Made by a program: the position numbers and the translations under genes
Notes under the pieces: model-generated
Database searches by the model: none
Told to the model about the DNA's origin: nothing
What the model saw: only the letters and a program-made list of their open reading frames with translations
Shown here: positions 11,742 to 24,751 of the stretch, piece after piece
Numbering within the stretch: the stretch's first letter is position 1
Layout of the letters: each line of letters starts with the position of its first letter
Assembly (NCBI RefSeq): GCF_000699445.3
Contig: NC_067197.1
Span: 28,255,809-28,319,808 of the forward strand
Source: Schistosoma haematobium
Lineage: Eukaryota; Platyhelminthes; Trematoda; Strigeidida; Schistosomatidae
Direction of reading: 5' to 3'
DNA length: 64,000 nt

Positions 11742-12621
11742 TGAACAATCAGTTGACTGGAACTCGTCACTATACATCAACTTAATTGACTAAGAGAAGG
11801 AATTTGACAGTCTGGACAGGATAAAATTATGGAAAATTCTTCGATACTATGGAGTTCCTGAGAAGATCGTCAACATCATATGGTATTCATACGACTGACT
11901 ACACTGCAAAGTCATGCATGGAGGACAGCTGACAGAACCATTCCGATTGGAGACCGGAGTCAGACAAGGCTGCTTACTCTCTCTCTTCCTCAACATTAAC
12001 ACCTGACGAAAAGCACAGAATACAATGGACAGCTCGGAATCAATTAGAAGATTTGTACTTCGCAGATGACCTGGCCATTCTACCCTATACAAGTCAACAA
12101 ATGCATGTCGGTACAAACAGCGTAGCAGCAGCCTCTGCATCAGTAAGCCTTAACATACACAAGGAAAAAAGCGTGGTCTTCAAGTGTAACACAGATAACA
12201 CCAACCCAATCACGCTTGATGGAGAAACTCTGAAATAGTTGGAATCTTTCACGTATCTGGGTGGCATTTATCGATGAACTTGGAGGATCTGATTCAGACG
12301 TAAAGGTAAGGATTAGCAAATAAAGGGCAGCATTCCTGCAATTGAAGAACGTATGGGACTCAAAACAACTGTCAGCAAACACCAAAATCAGAATCTTTAG
12401 TATGAACATCAAGACAGTTCTACTCTATGGAGCTGAAACTTGCAGAACTACCACAACCATCATCAAAAATGTACAAGTGTTTACAAACAATTGTCTACGA
12501 AAGATACACAATGTCCGTTGACCGGACACCATGAGCAACAGCCTACTGTGGAAGAGGACAAGTCAGCTTCCAACTGAGAAAAAAATTAGGAAAAGAAATT
12601 GGGAGTGGATAAGACGCACAC
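11742..12621 (+). mobile_element. RTE (SR2-like) retrotransposon, truncated and decayed
   Basis: The translation follows the schistosome RTE reverse transcriptase in order: motif A-like IDxEKEFDSLDR (with a stop at the x), a region resembling VPEKIVNII, a LETGVRQGC equivalent around 11950, YFADDLAILP at about 12053-12085 (catalytic FADD intact), NIHKEKS, then YGAETCRTT and RKIHNVR near 12430-12520. Several stops and frame changes (for example TAG at 12236) make it non-functional. The endonuclease and 5' half are absent, and homology stops near 12621 without the usual TAAG-type tail, so both ends are truncated. Its sequence has diverged from the copies at 47-51 kb. Confidence 0.85.
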
Positions 12622-12624
12622 TGA

Positions 12625-14100
12625 TTAACGGTCGGATTTATCTTCATTAAACGGAATAATACTTGACATTCTTTGATCAATAACTTACTGAATATACATA
12701 GATATACAATATTATAAAATTAATCATTCATGGCCAACAGCTGTAATTAATATGATTAATCCTTCATAGAATGTGATGAAATTCCATAAACAACTAGAAA
12801 GGAAAAGCAGTGTCTCATGTCGATCGCGTTCAAGTCATTTAACTTTTTTTCATCATAACGAGTTTTTCGTTTTATATTAGATGAATACTACCTTCCTATT
12901 CGTTTGTTCAGTAGAAGTGGTTGGAATTACTAAAAGTCGATGAGTAGAGTGGACGAGAAAAATCACTTAAAATTGGTTCAAGCAAGTTTTCTCGTCAGCC
13001 TAATTCACTTATTCAATATCAGATCTATCTTATCAGCCAAACCTCACACTTCATACTAAAGAGTCGGATCACATCAAGCTGAATATGAAAATGCAGTTAC
13101 ACAAAACTAAATAATAGTAAATAATAATATTTTATAAGCTATGGCAGCTCTTTATACCATGAATTTTATTGAATGTTTTCGTACAGATATTGTTATTCGA
13201 AATTCCTATACTTTTACGCTTCATTTAATGATTAGACTTTATGATCGATTATACGTTTTGAGTCGTTTCAAATAATATTAAAATAGAATTTAATGTGTTA
13301 TTCTATTGTCAGTATGTTTTGTTGGGACTATTAAGTAATACAAATAGGTAGTAAGATGGTAATAATCGGTGTTTTGTCTAAGTGCCTTGACGCACTTAAT
13401 ATACTGAGATTCTCATAACTACCCAAATTTAAAAAAATTGTTGATACAAGTATGTTAATACATTGAAGACAGTTGAATCGAAATTCAGTGAATATTACAA
13501 ACATTATCACTTTAGTTTTATTCAAAGTTTAAGGTTTGGAGAGATAAAGGTGTTATAATCACTAGCACACGATCAGCCTAATCAGAATATTTGTTCTTGA
13601 TTTATCTAATCAGAATCCTTGAAACGAGTAACATACGTTAATTATTACGTAGCTTGTTATCAAGTGGGTCTATATTCAATAACTGACATATAAGACCGTA
13701 ACGTTTCATTTCATCTAATCCAAGCAAATCAATAATTAGTCACTTTTAAGATGTAGTTCACCACTTTTCCTACATTCACGTAATGTGAGTAAACAGTTTT
13801 TTTTAATTTTAATACACTAGCCTCGTTACCATTTGCTTTAATCATTTTGTGATCAATTTTTAAGAAAATTTAGTACATTTGTTTTCCTTGAAAGTAATTT
13901 TCAATCTAACACTCGGAAATCATTCTTTGAAGTATAGTAAGACGGTTCTAAGAGACGTTTATTTGGATTCTATTTGGTATGTTAAAATATCTGAATATAT
14001 ATATATAACAGACATCATATAATTTCATAAGCTTACAGAATGACTTACATTTCACTCATTTAGTGAAATTTCTTGAATGTTGATGGCATCAGTTACAATT
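12625..14100. other. No gene seen
   Basis: AT-rich sequence without supported exons or recognised repeats. Confidence 0.45.
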
Positions 14101-14105
14101 AGTAG

Positions 14106-14605
14106 GTTTGTAGTATCCGGTACTATGTCACATATAGCACACATGGGTTATTCTAGCTTCTGGGCAGAGCAATGTATTCATTCTTTTGGAGTTACATTTT
14201 GATTTTGTTAATTGTTCGCTTATTAACCTTGACTGTTTTTATATGATAGTATGTGTGTTGATTGCTTATCCTATCCCTTACGTGTCTGTAACTTAATTTT
14301 GGTCTGGATATAAATATTGAGTTACAATCAATTAAATCGAGTTGGCTCACTCGCCTTCTTCCATCGGTTTCGGCCCGATCTCTCCTCTTCACTTTCTTCT
14401 CTTCGTTTCTCCGATCTTTAGTCTAAATCAACGATTGTATGGAATAGACGTATTTGAAATCCATTTCCGTATTTAACTTATTTCATTCCGTTATTCATTA
14501 ACGCGATTTAAGTTGACAATTGCATATAGTAATTTGCAGCATGTATATACACGATAGCAACCATTGGTACAATCTAAGTGGAATCAGATTTAAAGCCACT
14601 AAAGG
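14106..14605 (+). repeat. Unclassified ~500 bp repeat H, copy 1
   Basis: It matches 18451-18893 in the same orientation along most of its length: ttattctagcttctgg, ttgactgtttttatatga, a CT-rich block, ttatttcattccgttatt, acgcgatttaagt and ccactaaag. It holds a TATA-like tataaatattgag at about 14308. An LTR or a non-autonomous element is possible; there is no protein evidence. Strand is arbitrary. Confidence 0.5.
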
Positions 14606-14639
14606 TTCACAGATCGTAATCAAATAAAAGAATAGATTT

Positions 14640-15385
14640 AGACACTCATTTCAACGGCAATTTTATCATTCTTATGTGAGACAGTTTTATTGACAAACAT
14701 TCATTCTTTACCCAACAATAAGCTAACAAACTAAATTTTTCTTTAGAATACTAATACTAAAGACCGATTTTTCAAGTAATCGAAACTATTATAAGATACC
14801 TCTTAATAACAAACAAAGAAACTCCTAAATAAATTATTTTCTTTTGATCTAAACTTGCTTCTTTTCTTAGCTTTATTTATGAACTATATCGCATTAATTT
14901 ATTTATAAATTTATTTGCCTGACTGATGAAATTGTTAAACAACCAACCGATAAATTAAGATAAGAGAACTTAATATAAATAGATAATACACATTTTTCAT
15001 GGTGTAGTATTCTTTGTGGTAGATGATTTCATTGCAAAGCTGCTAATGTCGTCCAAACTTATGAAAAAGAAAAGCTCTCGTCATTTAAACTATCAAGTAC
15101 AGTAAACATAAACCTATCAAAATGTAAACTTTTTCCAACATTTCAAAATTACACATGTTACTGTTTCATTTGAATATCATTTGTATATCATTATTGTTGA
15201 ATGAACATTGTAAAATGGTCGCTGAGTTCATATTTATTCGATTTTGAATTTACTAAGGTAGTTCACAAATTTACCATCATAGAAACATTGTAATATTTAG
15301 TTACATATATATAAAGCTATGACCTTTTGAAATTTTGTTATTTTTTCCAAATTATAATGCATTAACTAAAGACTGAATAAGATGT
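14640..15385. other. No gene seen
   Basis: AT-rich; no supported feature. Confidence 0.45.
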
Positions 15386-15389
15386 TTAT

Positions 15390-15500
15390 CGAGCTATATC
15401 GAGGCAATTCGTACAGGATGCACATATGCCAACATGAGGCTGATCAGTTGTAGTCCTAAATAACAATGGGAAGATACAAGTAAAACAACATCAAGTGAAC
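15390..15500 (+). repeat. Sm-alpha-like tail fragment (family A)
   Basis: It contains aggatgcacatatgccaac, ggctgatcagttgtagtcc, taaataacaatgggaagat and acaagtaaaacaacatc. This is the block that follows the hammerhead at 43500-43580 and precedes the tRNA-like head at 33898-33960. No ribozyme in this piece. Confidence 0.6.
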
Positions 15501-16345
15501 TTAAGATCTATTTCTTTTGTTAAATTCTAAGTAGCTTAAGTTTTTTTCTGTTTTTATTTTGTATAATGATTTCAAACAAAATTATTTGATGAACAAATGT
15601 TTGGTATCGCTCTATGTACAAAATATGATCGTAGACTAATCATATCTTCAATCTAAGTCACCTCTGACTGAAGCTTCTAGTCTATGACCATTTAACTACT
15701 ATGCAAAAAAGTATTGGTTATCAAATATTATTGGATAGATTATGGATGTACAGTTTATGCGTTCAGTTTAATAACAATGAGTAACTTATGCAGTTCAGCT
15801 ATGTTTCCTATATCTTTAGTAGCTATAAACTGACACATTATATATATTTCACCTGAGATGTTGAGTTTTTGCGTTGAACATAAAGCGTGCAATAAATTTA
15901 TGTTAATGTTTAATTTTAAGTCATTTTCTAAATAAACAATCGAATTTTTCCTCTTCATTATTGTTAACAGGTAACATAATATGTCTATCATGGATTACTT
16001 AGATTTAAGAAGTTGAACAATTTTAAAGCTTATTGCTTCATATTTTAATTAGTTAATCATTGTCAATGATAATTTTCAACATCTTTGATATGGTCATATG
16101 AATAATACAAGAAATAAGAGAATGGGTATGAATGTTTATTTAAATTGTATGTAGTTAAGTCACAATTTTTTCTTTTCATCAAAACTAATTCACAATTATA
16201 ACTCCATCAATCATTTAGTTCAGTTGTGAGTGAATATAAATAAGTTCTAAATTGTACTAACATTTTATGAGTGTAGACGATTTGTGAAGTTTATAGTATT
16301 TTCACTGTTGAAATCACAAATTGACCCGAGCCAAACTATTATTGA
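15500..16345. other. No gene seen
   Basis: AT-rich; short frames only. Confidence 0.45.
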
Positions 16346-16349
16346 TAAA

Positions 16350-16560
16350 CTGGAATCACTGAACGACCGTTTAGTCCGAGTATGAATTCTCAGAAGTGTG
16401 CGTCCATGAATGCGCACATGAGAGTCGAACCCAAAACCTTTGATATCGCAAGCAAACGATTAACCTCCAGACCATTAAACCAGGATCCAACGTTGCTATT
16501 ATATAACGCCTAAAAATACCGCAACCTCCACAAATTCCCTATATTAATACTAATCCTGTA
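16350..16560 (-). repeat. Family B SINE copy, tRNA-like head and broken hammerhead
   Basis: On the minus strand: GGTTTAATGGTCTGGAGG (A-box region), TTTTGGGTTCGACTC (B box), GTGCGCATTCATGGACGCAC, CTGAGAATTC and GACTAAACGGTCG. In the hammerhead part, GAAAC has become TAAAC and the CTGAGGA core is altered, so it is inactive. Confidence 0.65.
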
Positions 16561-16564
16561 CTCA

Positions 16565-18445
16565 TTGGTGACTATGTACAAGATATACTTTCCGGAGTAC
16601 TATTGAGAAGTTGTGACCACTGGTGTTCTTGTTCACTACAGCAGTAGTTACGTTAATGTTCTTCAAGGCTGTCTTTCTCTTGCTCATTGACTATTAACAT
16701 CTAAATGAATGAAATAATCTCTTTTGCTAAGCATATACTCAAATACATAGATGTATGGTAATTGTTAATTTCCTATTTGAGGACGTAGTATCCCAACAGT
16801 GGTTCATTTAAGTAATGATCTCTTTTATTTAATATTATTGTAATCAGAAATGTTATCCGAACACACGACGAATATGATGAATAAAATACTACAATTGTAG
16901 TAGTAATTTAAAAATAACACTATCAATATTGAAGGTTAATAGTCTTTGTTTTACAGATAGTAACTTTCATGAACATTATTTGTGTTTAATAATGTATAAA
17001 AATATTATTTATTGATGACATTGACATAAAAATATACTTATCTTACACTTGTTTAGCTAAACCCAACTACCAACTCAAATAAACTATGTAGATACCAATG
17101 TAGATTGTCACATAAATACTTGAATGATTAACTTACAGAAATGTAAAATATATATATAACTGATTTAAAACGCTTATAATAAATGAACCCTAACCTAAAG
17201 TGTTTTATTAATATAACTCACATGAATGGTCATTATTTGTTTATATTTAACTAAAATGAAAATATTCTTTCATTATACTATTTAGAACTGTCAAATAGTT
17301 TAAACATGTAATGAGTAAATACAGAAAATGTATGTATATAAAGAGTCATTTATATAATTTAAATGATGGAGAGCTATGGTAAAATGTAACTATGGTAATT
17401 CAAACTGTAAGTTAAATTGAAATGCTATTCATCTATAGTTGTTGTTGTTTAGTGAAAAGAAAAAAGAGAAAAGAAAAACAACTTGTGATATGGTGAAAAT
17501 CAAAAGAAAAAAAGAAGAAAAGAATTACTCATTGAAAGGAATAATAATGATAAATAAATGTTCAGTTGTATGTATCTATATAAATACTACTTATCACTTT
17601 GAGTTTGTATTTATGTTTATTACTGAATTAGAATAGTGATAGTAATTGAAATAAAGCGATGTAGTGAATTCTTATACATTTTATGTTACTTACTCATCAA
17701 TAGATTGAGGTGATTTTTTGTTTTTTTGAGATTGAGTTCACTTAGTGAAGCAAATGTTTTTAATCTAAGTGTATTGAACAAATGTGTATAAGATTTCGGA
17801 AAGGTTCGTATACAAGCATTTTTTCTCTCATAAATTACACCTGTTCAAACTAGTTTCGAAGATAATATAGTACTTTGTTAGAAATCGATATTTTTTGTGA
17901 GTAGTGTTTTGCTGAAGAAACAGTTATTTAGCTTTGACATGCTTAGTGATAAATAGACACCCAAGACTTAAAATATAACCCTACAATTATTTTGTATTCT
18001 ACAAATGACAACTATTTGATTCTTTCGTTCCTTAAGTATCCATTCATTTATTGATTACGAGATGTTCTTCTCCATATATCCTCTTTTTGTTTACTCTTTG
18101 TGTATCGAATGTGGTAGAACATTCGATGTTACAAATAGAAGAAATTTAATTTTTTTCAGCCCAGAAACTAAACTCTAGTGTAATATTTTGGAATTATCCA
18201 AACAATTCGGACATGTTCAGAATCATGTTTTACCTTATCAATATATTTGATGAAGTATACTCAATCCAACGATTGAAATAATAGTTTCTCTCAATGCGTA
18301 AATTTATTAAGAAATATTTGGTATTACAATAATTTGACACTGGATTCGTGCAAACTTTAATCTTTTGATATAGTAGAGCGTGCATGAGCAGTTCATGTAT
18401 AGCATTAATTTTAAACATTGAATGGACTTTGTTAAGATAAATGAT
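16565..18445. other. No gene seen
   Basis: AT-rich. A short A/G-rich stretch (17455-17525) gives a low-complexity frame that is not a credible gene. Confidence 0.45.
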
Positions 18446-18450
18446 ATATA

Positions 18451-18893
18451 GTGTAGGTTACTACATTAAGCCCATACAACTTATTCTAGCTTCTGGAGAG
18501 GACAATTTATCCATTCTTCATGAGTCCCATTTTGACCTTGTTAATTATTCACTTATTAATCTTGACTGTTTTTATATGAGCGTATTTGTGTACACTGACT
18601 ATGAATATTGATCAACGCTTGATTAAATACAGTTGAATCACATGCTTTCTCCTTTGCGTGTCATCTCGTTTCATTCTCTTTTCTTTGCTTCATCCCTCTG
18701 ATTGTCTGTCCAGATCAATGAGTATACCAAAAATATACCTATTTGAGATCCATTCTCGTATTTGACTTATTTTAATTTCGTTATTCACCAACGCGATTTA
18801 AGTCGATGATTATATACGAGGATTGACGATATGTATATTTCAATAACATTCATACAATCTAATTGAAGTCAGATATAGGGCCACTAAAGACAT
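18451..18893 (+). repeat. Unclassified repeat H, copy 2
   Basis: Direct repeat of 14106-14605 with clear but diverged similarity. The two start points are about 4.3 kb apart. No open frame of retroviral type lies between them. Confidence 0.5.
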
Positions 18894-18899
18894 CCAAAT

Positions 18900-19635
18900 C
18901 AACTTACAAATATCTACTAAAGTGTTCTTAATATTAGATGATACATCAATACATCAAACTATTATACTCTTAATATTATTTAAGTAATATCTCTATCCCA
19001 ATACCTTTTTTAAAAAATCATATATCTGAATAATTTATTTCATTTTGATTCAATGAATCTTATCAAATATGCAAAGAATAATTCGACTAAGATTCATTTA
19101 AACAAAATCTCAATTGTTTATTACTTTCCAACCGTTTACTCATAAATTACATAAGATTTATTTGCTAGAGAATACAAATAAGATGGCACTTTTTCCTCTT
19201 CTTCTTCTCCATCAACTTCTCTTACTACCCATTATTATTATTATTTCGTTGAACTCAATCAAGTCAGTTTGTCTATTTATTTCCTCCTTTCGAAGAAAGT
19301 GAGGGGGGGGGAACAAATACATGCAAGTTTAGTATGATTTATTATAATGATTATTAATATATTACTAGACAAATCATTTTTGACAGAAAATATTGAAAAA
19401 AATATTTTTTTAATTTTATAATTATGATTTCAATAAATAAACTAAAATTATTTATTTACAATTAACGTCCTATTTAATTCTTCACAAGTTTCAGTGGTAC
19501 AGTACAAAGTAATAATAATAATAATAATAGTAATAGAAATTTGTATTATAGTCTGTTGAGAGTAATCGTTTTCTTCTTGAGACTGGAAAATTGTTTTTTT
19601 GTGTGTGGATAAAACAGAGTGAAAATGAATTCACT
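18900..19635. other. No gene seen; low-complexity runs
   Basis: Includes a G8 run at 19304-19311, a TTC/TTA-rich stretch near 19190-19250 and an (AAT)n run at 19511-19530. No exon supported. Confidence 0.4.
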
Positions 19636-19639
19636 TGGT

Positions 19640-19805
19640 AGTTGTAGATATCATTACCATGGTTTGATTTGATCATTTCGAATAAATTGAGCATTGGGTA
19701 GTTTGTTATAAATAAAAATAATATATTTACAATATCCCAATGAATAGAAAAATTAGATTTTATAACGTTTCGTGATTTAGTGTAAGTCACTTCTTCAGAG
19801 AACAT
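19640..19805 (-). repeat. Family C copy with hammerhead at 19755-19801
   Basis: Minus-strand order is hammerhead, then CAATGCTCAATTTATTCGAA and CAAACCATGGTAATGATA, the same order as the plus-strand copy at 6598. The hammerhead has CTGAAGA, stem II GTGA...TCAC, GAAACGTT. Compared with GTGG/TTAC or GTGGC/GTCAC in other copies, the stem II changes keep pairing. Confidence 0.6.
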
Positions 19806-19862
19806 TGTTTTACTTGAATCTTCTCATTGTTGTTTATGACTGTAATTGATCAGTTTTTTTAT

Positions 19863-20110
19863 TGGCATATGTACATACCGTGCGTATTGCCTTGATATTG
19901 TCCTAATTGGCAAGCATTATGAGAAAAGATGGATAGGAATTAGCAATGAAATTCAGAACGCGTGTCTCGTCTTATTTGAAAATTGTTAACTGGATGTACC
20001 TGCATCACAGATTTCTAGAGTAAACATCAACTCTGAAATGCAGGTACATCCGGCTGACGAGTCCAAAATAGGATTTCACTGCTAGGCACTATCAATCTTT
20101 GCTTATAGAG
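19863..20110. repeat. Sm-alpha-like inverted pair (family A)
   Basis: The left half (19863-20005) is a minus-strand unit: tail block, then cgcgtgtctcgtcttatttg, a decayed hammerhead in reverse. The right half (20011-20110) is a plus-strand unit with atgcaggtacatccggctga, cgagtccaaaatagg, then atttcactgctagg. The plus ribozyme lacks the GACGAAACGCGCGTCCTAG segment, a precise internal deletion. The arms ggatgtacctgcat (19992-20005) and atgcaggtacatcc (20038-20051) are perfect 14-bp complements. Confidence 0.7.
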
Positions 20111-20755
20111 TGAAAATATTTTTTATCCTGTCAAAATGTTTTACGAATCATCTTCTTTTACTTACTATGTCAAATGACTTGAGGTTTTTCTATAAAAGTG
20201 TACACTTTTTATTCTAAACAATTTTATTACAATGTACTTTATTTTTACGGCAAACTAAACATACAACTGACCTCAGATTTTAAGTACATTTATTTGAAAT
20301 GAAAAACAATGTGACTTATTTTTAGTTATTAGTGAATTCGATGTAAAATTTATATTGATAATTGTTACTACTGATGGTCGACTGTTATGACTTTGTCATT
20401 AATTGTTATATCTGGTCGTCGCTGATTGTTATGTCGGAATCGCTTATCAATTATAGTTGTAAAGCTAGGAACCACTGTAATTCCTAAGACACGGAAGTAA
20501 CAACACAAAGACAAAATCACAAGTGATTTATTAATCCCAAAACACAACAACGACGATGACCCTGGTCGAAACTACACTCAGTTATATAATGATTCGTACG
20601 CACATTTTAATTAATAATTAAAATGAAATCACATATATGGAAAATACAGATATAACAAATCATATGCTATATGTCATGCTGACTATAGTTCAGGTCAATT
20701 GAATATAAGAATATCGTATGTTATACAGAATAAAATGTCATACGGGAAAACAAAA
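20110..20755. other. No gene seen
   Basis: AT-rich with no supported exon. Confidence 0.4.
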
Positions 20756-20756
20756 C

Positions 20757-20945
20757 GAATATTGAGATGGCAGAGAAGATTTGTAGCCAAAGTGGATGAT
20801 TTTAATGTAGTCTTTTTCACTGAGCTGGATGGCTCAGTCGTGGACATCTACTTGAAGTTTGTGCTGATAATGTCGTTCAGAAGAACGATTAAAGCTCCAC
20901 GTCCAAACTATCCAGCTCAGAGAACAAAGCTCCATCAAAAACAAT
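20757..20945. repeat. Family D foldback, small copy
   Basis: The left arm (about 20790-20848, gatgattttaatg...ctgagctggatgg) is the reverse complement, with mismatches, of the right arm (about 20880-20942, ...ccagctcagagaacaaagctccatc). Both match the arms of the larger foldback at 31295-31745. An 85-codon frame crosses it but is an accident of the repeat. Confidence 0.6.
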
Positions 20946-20949
20946 TATT

Positions 20950-22330
20950 ACACTAAATGATCATCACATTGAATTAAAACGGAATTAATGTTGAACAAAA
21001 ATCCCGTCATATTGATAACAAACTATATCTATCTCAACTTACTCTGCTTTGTTGATTTTTGTATACTATTTGTAAAGGAAAATAGACGTAGACATGATAA
21101 AGCCAAACGATCAGGTAAAAATAACTAATAAATTTGTGCTCAAACGTTTTGGTATGTCTTCATTCTATTACTTAATGGGTAAAACACATTTGTGAAATAA
21201 CTACATTTGCGAAAAAGTGAGCGATTGTTTCGGATGAATTTTTCTTCAGGATCATCAGTTATACTTCCATAATTATTGTATTGCATCAGACAAAGTGATC
21301 AATCTATAAAACTATTTAGAAATTCTCATCAGTGTACACCCGTCAATTAATTCCATATGTGATGAACATTATAATGGGGTGGTACCTCTTGACTTTCACC
21401 TTTCCAGAAGGTTAGATTGCTCAGTAAAAAGGAATTTATTTGGAGGTGTAACTTCAATGAGACAGTAAAAATCAATTTTCATATATCTAATCAACATTAG
21501 AGCAATCTGGTTTAATGTTTGAGTTACAGAATTCGAAAACTAAGCTCTGAAGATAGAAAAGAAGAACTAAAAATCTGGGGTTGAAGCTACTACAAAATGA
21601 ATAATTAAGGAATTTCATAGGGAAGTGCATAATGGAAAAACAAAGCAAGATACTAACTACCACAGTTTTTGGAGGTGATAAAAAGTGAGATTCCAACACA
21701 TTGACTAGGTAGATCTATTAAAATATCTTTTAGTGCCACTATATTGGTTGTGCTTATCTAGACGACACCAATAGTGACGCAGTAAATCAAGGATAAGATA
21801 CTGGTGATAAGCTTTTGTGTATACGTTTATCAAGTGAACCTGTCATAATAAAAACTAGTAGCGCTCTCTCAAATATGAACTGATATAAGAAAATGCTTCA
21901 TTGAGTCTGTATTAGTGACATGTATTTTCATCGAATCGGCCATATACACAATGTTGATTCGAAGGTGCTTCCTCAGATTTATATCCAGTTTCGGTAAATC
22001 TAATAAATGGCTAAAGGTTATTCTAACTCTATATAGATCATGTAATGGACACTAACTCGAAGAAACTTGCCTTTTTATGTAAATAAGAGATACATTCAGC
22101 CTACAATAATGGCGTCTCTTCCTTAGTTTTACTTTGACAGTACACAAAAACATTATTCTTTCCTGAATCCTGATATGCGTTCCTTCTCATGACATTTTCC
22201 TAAGTCTTAATTATCCAGTCGTTTTTTTGGTAAATGCTATAATTACTAGTAATCACTATCGTTCTTATCATTATCATGATAAATATAGTAAATCCTGTTT
22301 TCATATTTTAAATCACGAACTAACGTTAAC
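20950..22330. other. No gene seen
   Basis: AT-rich; no recognised repeat or exon. Confidence 0.4.
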
Positions 22331-22334
22331 CAAA

Positions 22335-22475
22335 CTATTATTGAAGGCCAGGAATCTTTGGACATCCGTTTCGTCCCAGAATGACTCATTAAAAGTGCTT
22401 ATTCACGAACTCTCGACAGGAGATCGAACCCAAGGCACTCAATTACCTCTCAAACCCGTAATTTTTAAACTACTC
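22335..22475 (-). repeat. Family B SINE, decayed copy
   Basis: Minus strand: TGCCTTGGGTTCGATCTCC (B box), GTTCGTGAATAAGCAC, then GGGACGAAACGGATGTCC and TTCCTGG. The GAAAC half of the hammerhead is intact but the CTGAGGA half is destroyed. Confidence 0.6.
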
Positions 22476-22479
22476 AACT

Positions 22480-23245
22480 GACATCTATTAGTGTACATGT
22501 TTTGTTCAGTTCTGGTCGGCGTTTCCTTGTTCTTAATGATGGTTCAGTCGAATTCTCTTTCATAGTGACATTTTTAAAGGATTTTAATTTATTTACTACA
22601 ACGTTTCACCATGAGGTATATTACTTCCTTACCGTTTCTTGTATGACCCTTTAAATTTACAAATGAAGCATATTGTTATTAATTCTTTAAAACTTAAAAC
22701 TCAATAGAATGTAAAGTCTGTGACTTGGAATTTAGAAGGCTGTTTTATTATACAGGAAGATTTATAGAAACATTTTAATATTTTACTTAATGTGATACAA
22801 TAATAATGAAACTTTAACAGTAGAGCCTGAAATGTTTATTGAAAATAATAATTTCTACCGAATATGTTTAAGTTGATGTCGTTAACAAATTCCTAAGTGA
22901 TTAATTTCCTTATACTGTACATGTACCATCTCTTTGTGCTGATAACAGATTCAGGAAAGTTTATTGGTTTGCTTTAAATACAATTGAAGCCTACTGAAAA
23001 ATGAATATAAAATATTTGATTAAATGAATTCAATGTTAATTATAGCTGAAGGGTTAATTATTAAGTGTTATGTGCTTGAGTGTTGTACCAGTAATTACTT
23101 GTCTAATGTTTCAAATTGTGTGTTAACTCAGCTGGATATTTAATCCTTTTTTTCAAATAGATTATTTCCATAATGAAATATATCTATGTAAAACTATTCA
23201 AATAACCTTTGAAATCGGGAAAAATCAGTCACCATGGTGCTAGTT
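22480..23245. other. No gene seen
   Basis: AT-rich; no feature supported. Confidence 0.4.
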
Positions 23246-23249
23246 CAGT

Positions 23250-23340
23250 ATTATTATTATTATTATTATCAGCTTTATTCAATATTATATTTTTGGTACA
23301 ATATAGAATTCTCAGCGCAAAGTATTTCAACAAGTTTCCG
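23250..23340 (-). mobile_element. CR1-like retrotransposon 3' end fragment
   Basis: Nearly identical to 8338-8425: (ATT)n run, agctttattcaatattatat, ttggtacaatatagaattc, tcagcgcaaagtatttcaac. It is the terminal part of the 3' untranslated region, with its microsatellite, in a severely 5'-truncated insertion. Confidence 0.65.
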
Positions 23341-23344
23341 TTTC

Positions 23345-24750
23345 TTTCTTCTTGAATAATGTGCATTCTTTTCGTTGTATACTGCCAACAACCATATTGT
23401 CTCTTATTGAGTTTTTTGTAACTTTGACAACGAAAGGTTGTACACTTTTCAGAAACGCAGCAGAATAGGTTATGCGATTAATAGACATAACGACATATTA
23501 AAACAAACAAAAATAGATAACTTGTTGAAATATCTAGATGGCAGGAACAGGTAGCCCAAATACTCAAACGAGACTGAAGAAACATTTATTTGATAGAATC
23601 TCATTATATATAATAAGGAATATTCAGTATAAAAGTTCTGCTTATCCTAATTAAAAACTTTTTTTTCGCTAACCAGATCTGATGGGTTTCTTAACTTATA
23701 TGTATAAATATTATTATTTCTTGTCACGGAAACCACTGCAATTAATCACGTTGGTTTGACCTATTGAATAACATACTCCTGTTTATCTATACATAAATCC
23801 AAACTTTGATTGTAGTAAAAAACACTAATCTATTTGACCTTTACATGATAAAGATGATTATATAATAATTTTCAGAGGAATATCCTCTCTAATTTTGTCA
23901 TTGCATGATTTCAAGAAAAAAGCCTATATGAAATAATATATTCTTATAAAACTGATAATTATGTAAGGAAATAATTTCCTGACTGTAACAAACAAATTTC
24001 TGATTTAACTGTGAGAATCATTCTGTGATATGAGCAAGCTGATTAGTATTGCATAGTTTGTTTCTACTTGTATTGTATCAAATGGTTGTGGGATTTAAAT
24101 TGTGCAAACCAATTAAAGTCTGTTTACTTCACTAAATAAAGGTCACTCGTTTATACTATGAAGAATCTAGAAATGCTTTACTCGGACAGATAGATGAATT
24201 TTAAAATTAATTGGTTACATAATTTTTCATATCCTTCGTCTTCGTTTAACAAAGCAAGCCTGAGTAATACTAACTCATTTTACTAGTTAGAGGTAGTAAC
24301 TGTTAATGGAGTATTCATAAAAAATTTTTAACGAATGTGATTTTTAATGTACGGACATCTAAATAAGGTAGCAATTGCCTTGATCCAAAGTTACCCTTCC
24401 CTATTCAGCCTTTCGTCTATGTATTCATAAATAACAATCATCTGATTTACATGTTTCAAAAGGTTCTAGTATTATACTGACTATATTTTGATGACATATA
24501 TCATGAATATCATAGATAGATTAGTATAGTACTTATTACGGAACATACGTTTTGTCTAACATGGAATCATTAATTGCTCACTTTCAAGACAAACTTTCAG
24601 CAGCTGCTCAAAACTACTTTATTTTTTAATTGACTTTTTTTAGTAAAACCCATTTCATAATAGAAACAATCTTTAAAATTCTATATACATCTTGCCTCAA
24701 TACAAACAATTAAGAAAATAATGATAACCCCTAATCTTTAAATTAATCTC
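23345..24750. other. No gene seen
   Basis: AT-rich; no feature supported. Confidence 0.4.
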
Positions 24751-24751
24751 A

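Noticed and set aside
20699..20956. 85-codon plus-strand frame
   Set aside because: It falls in a family D foldback copy; the similar segment at 31653 is read in the same way by chance.
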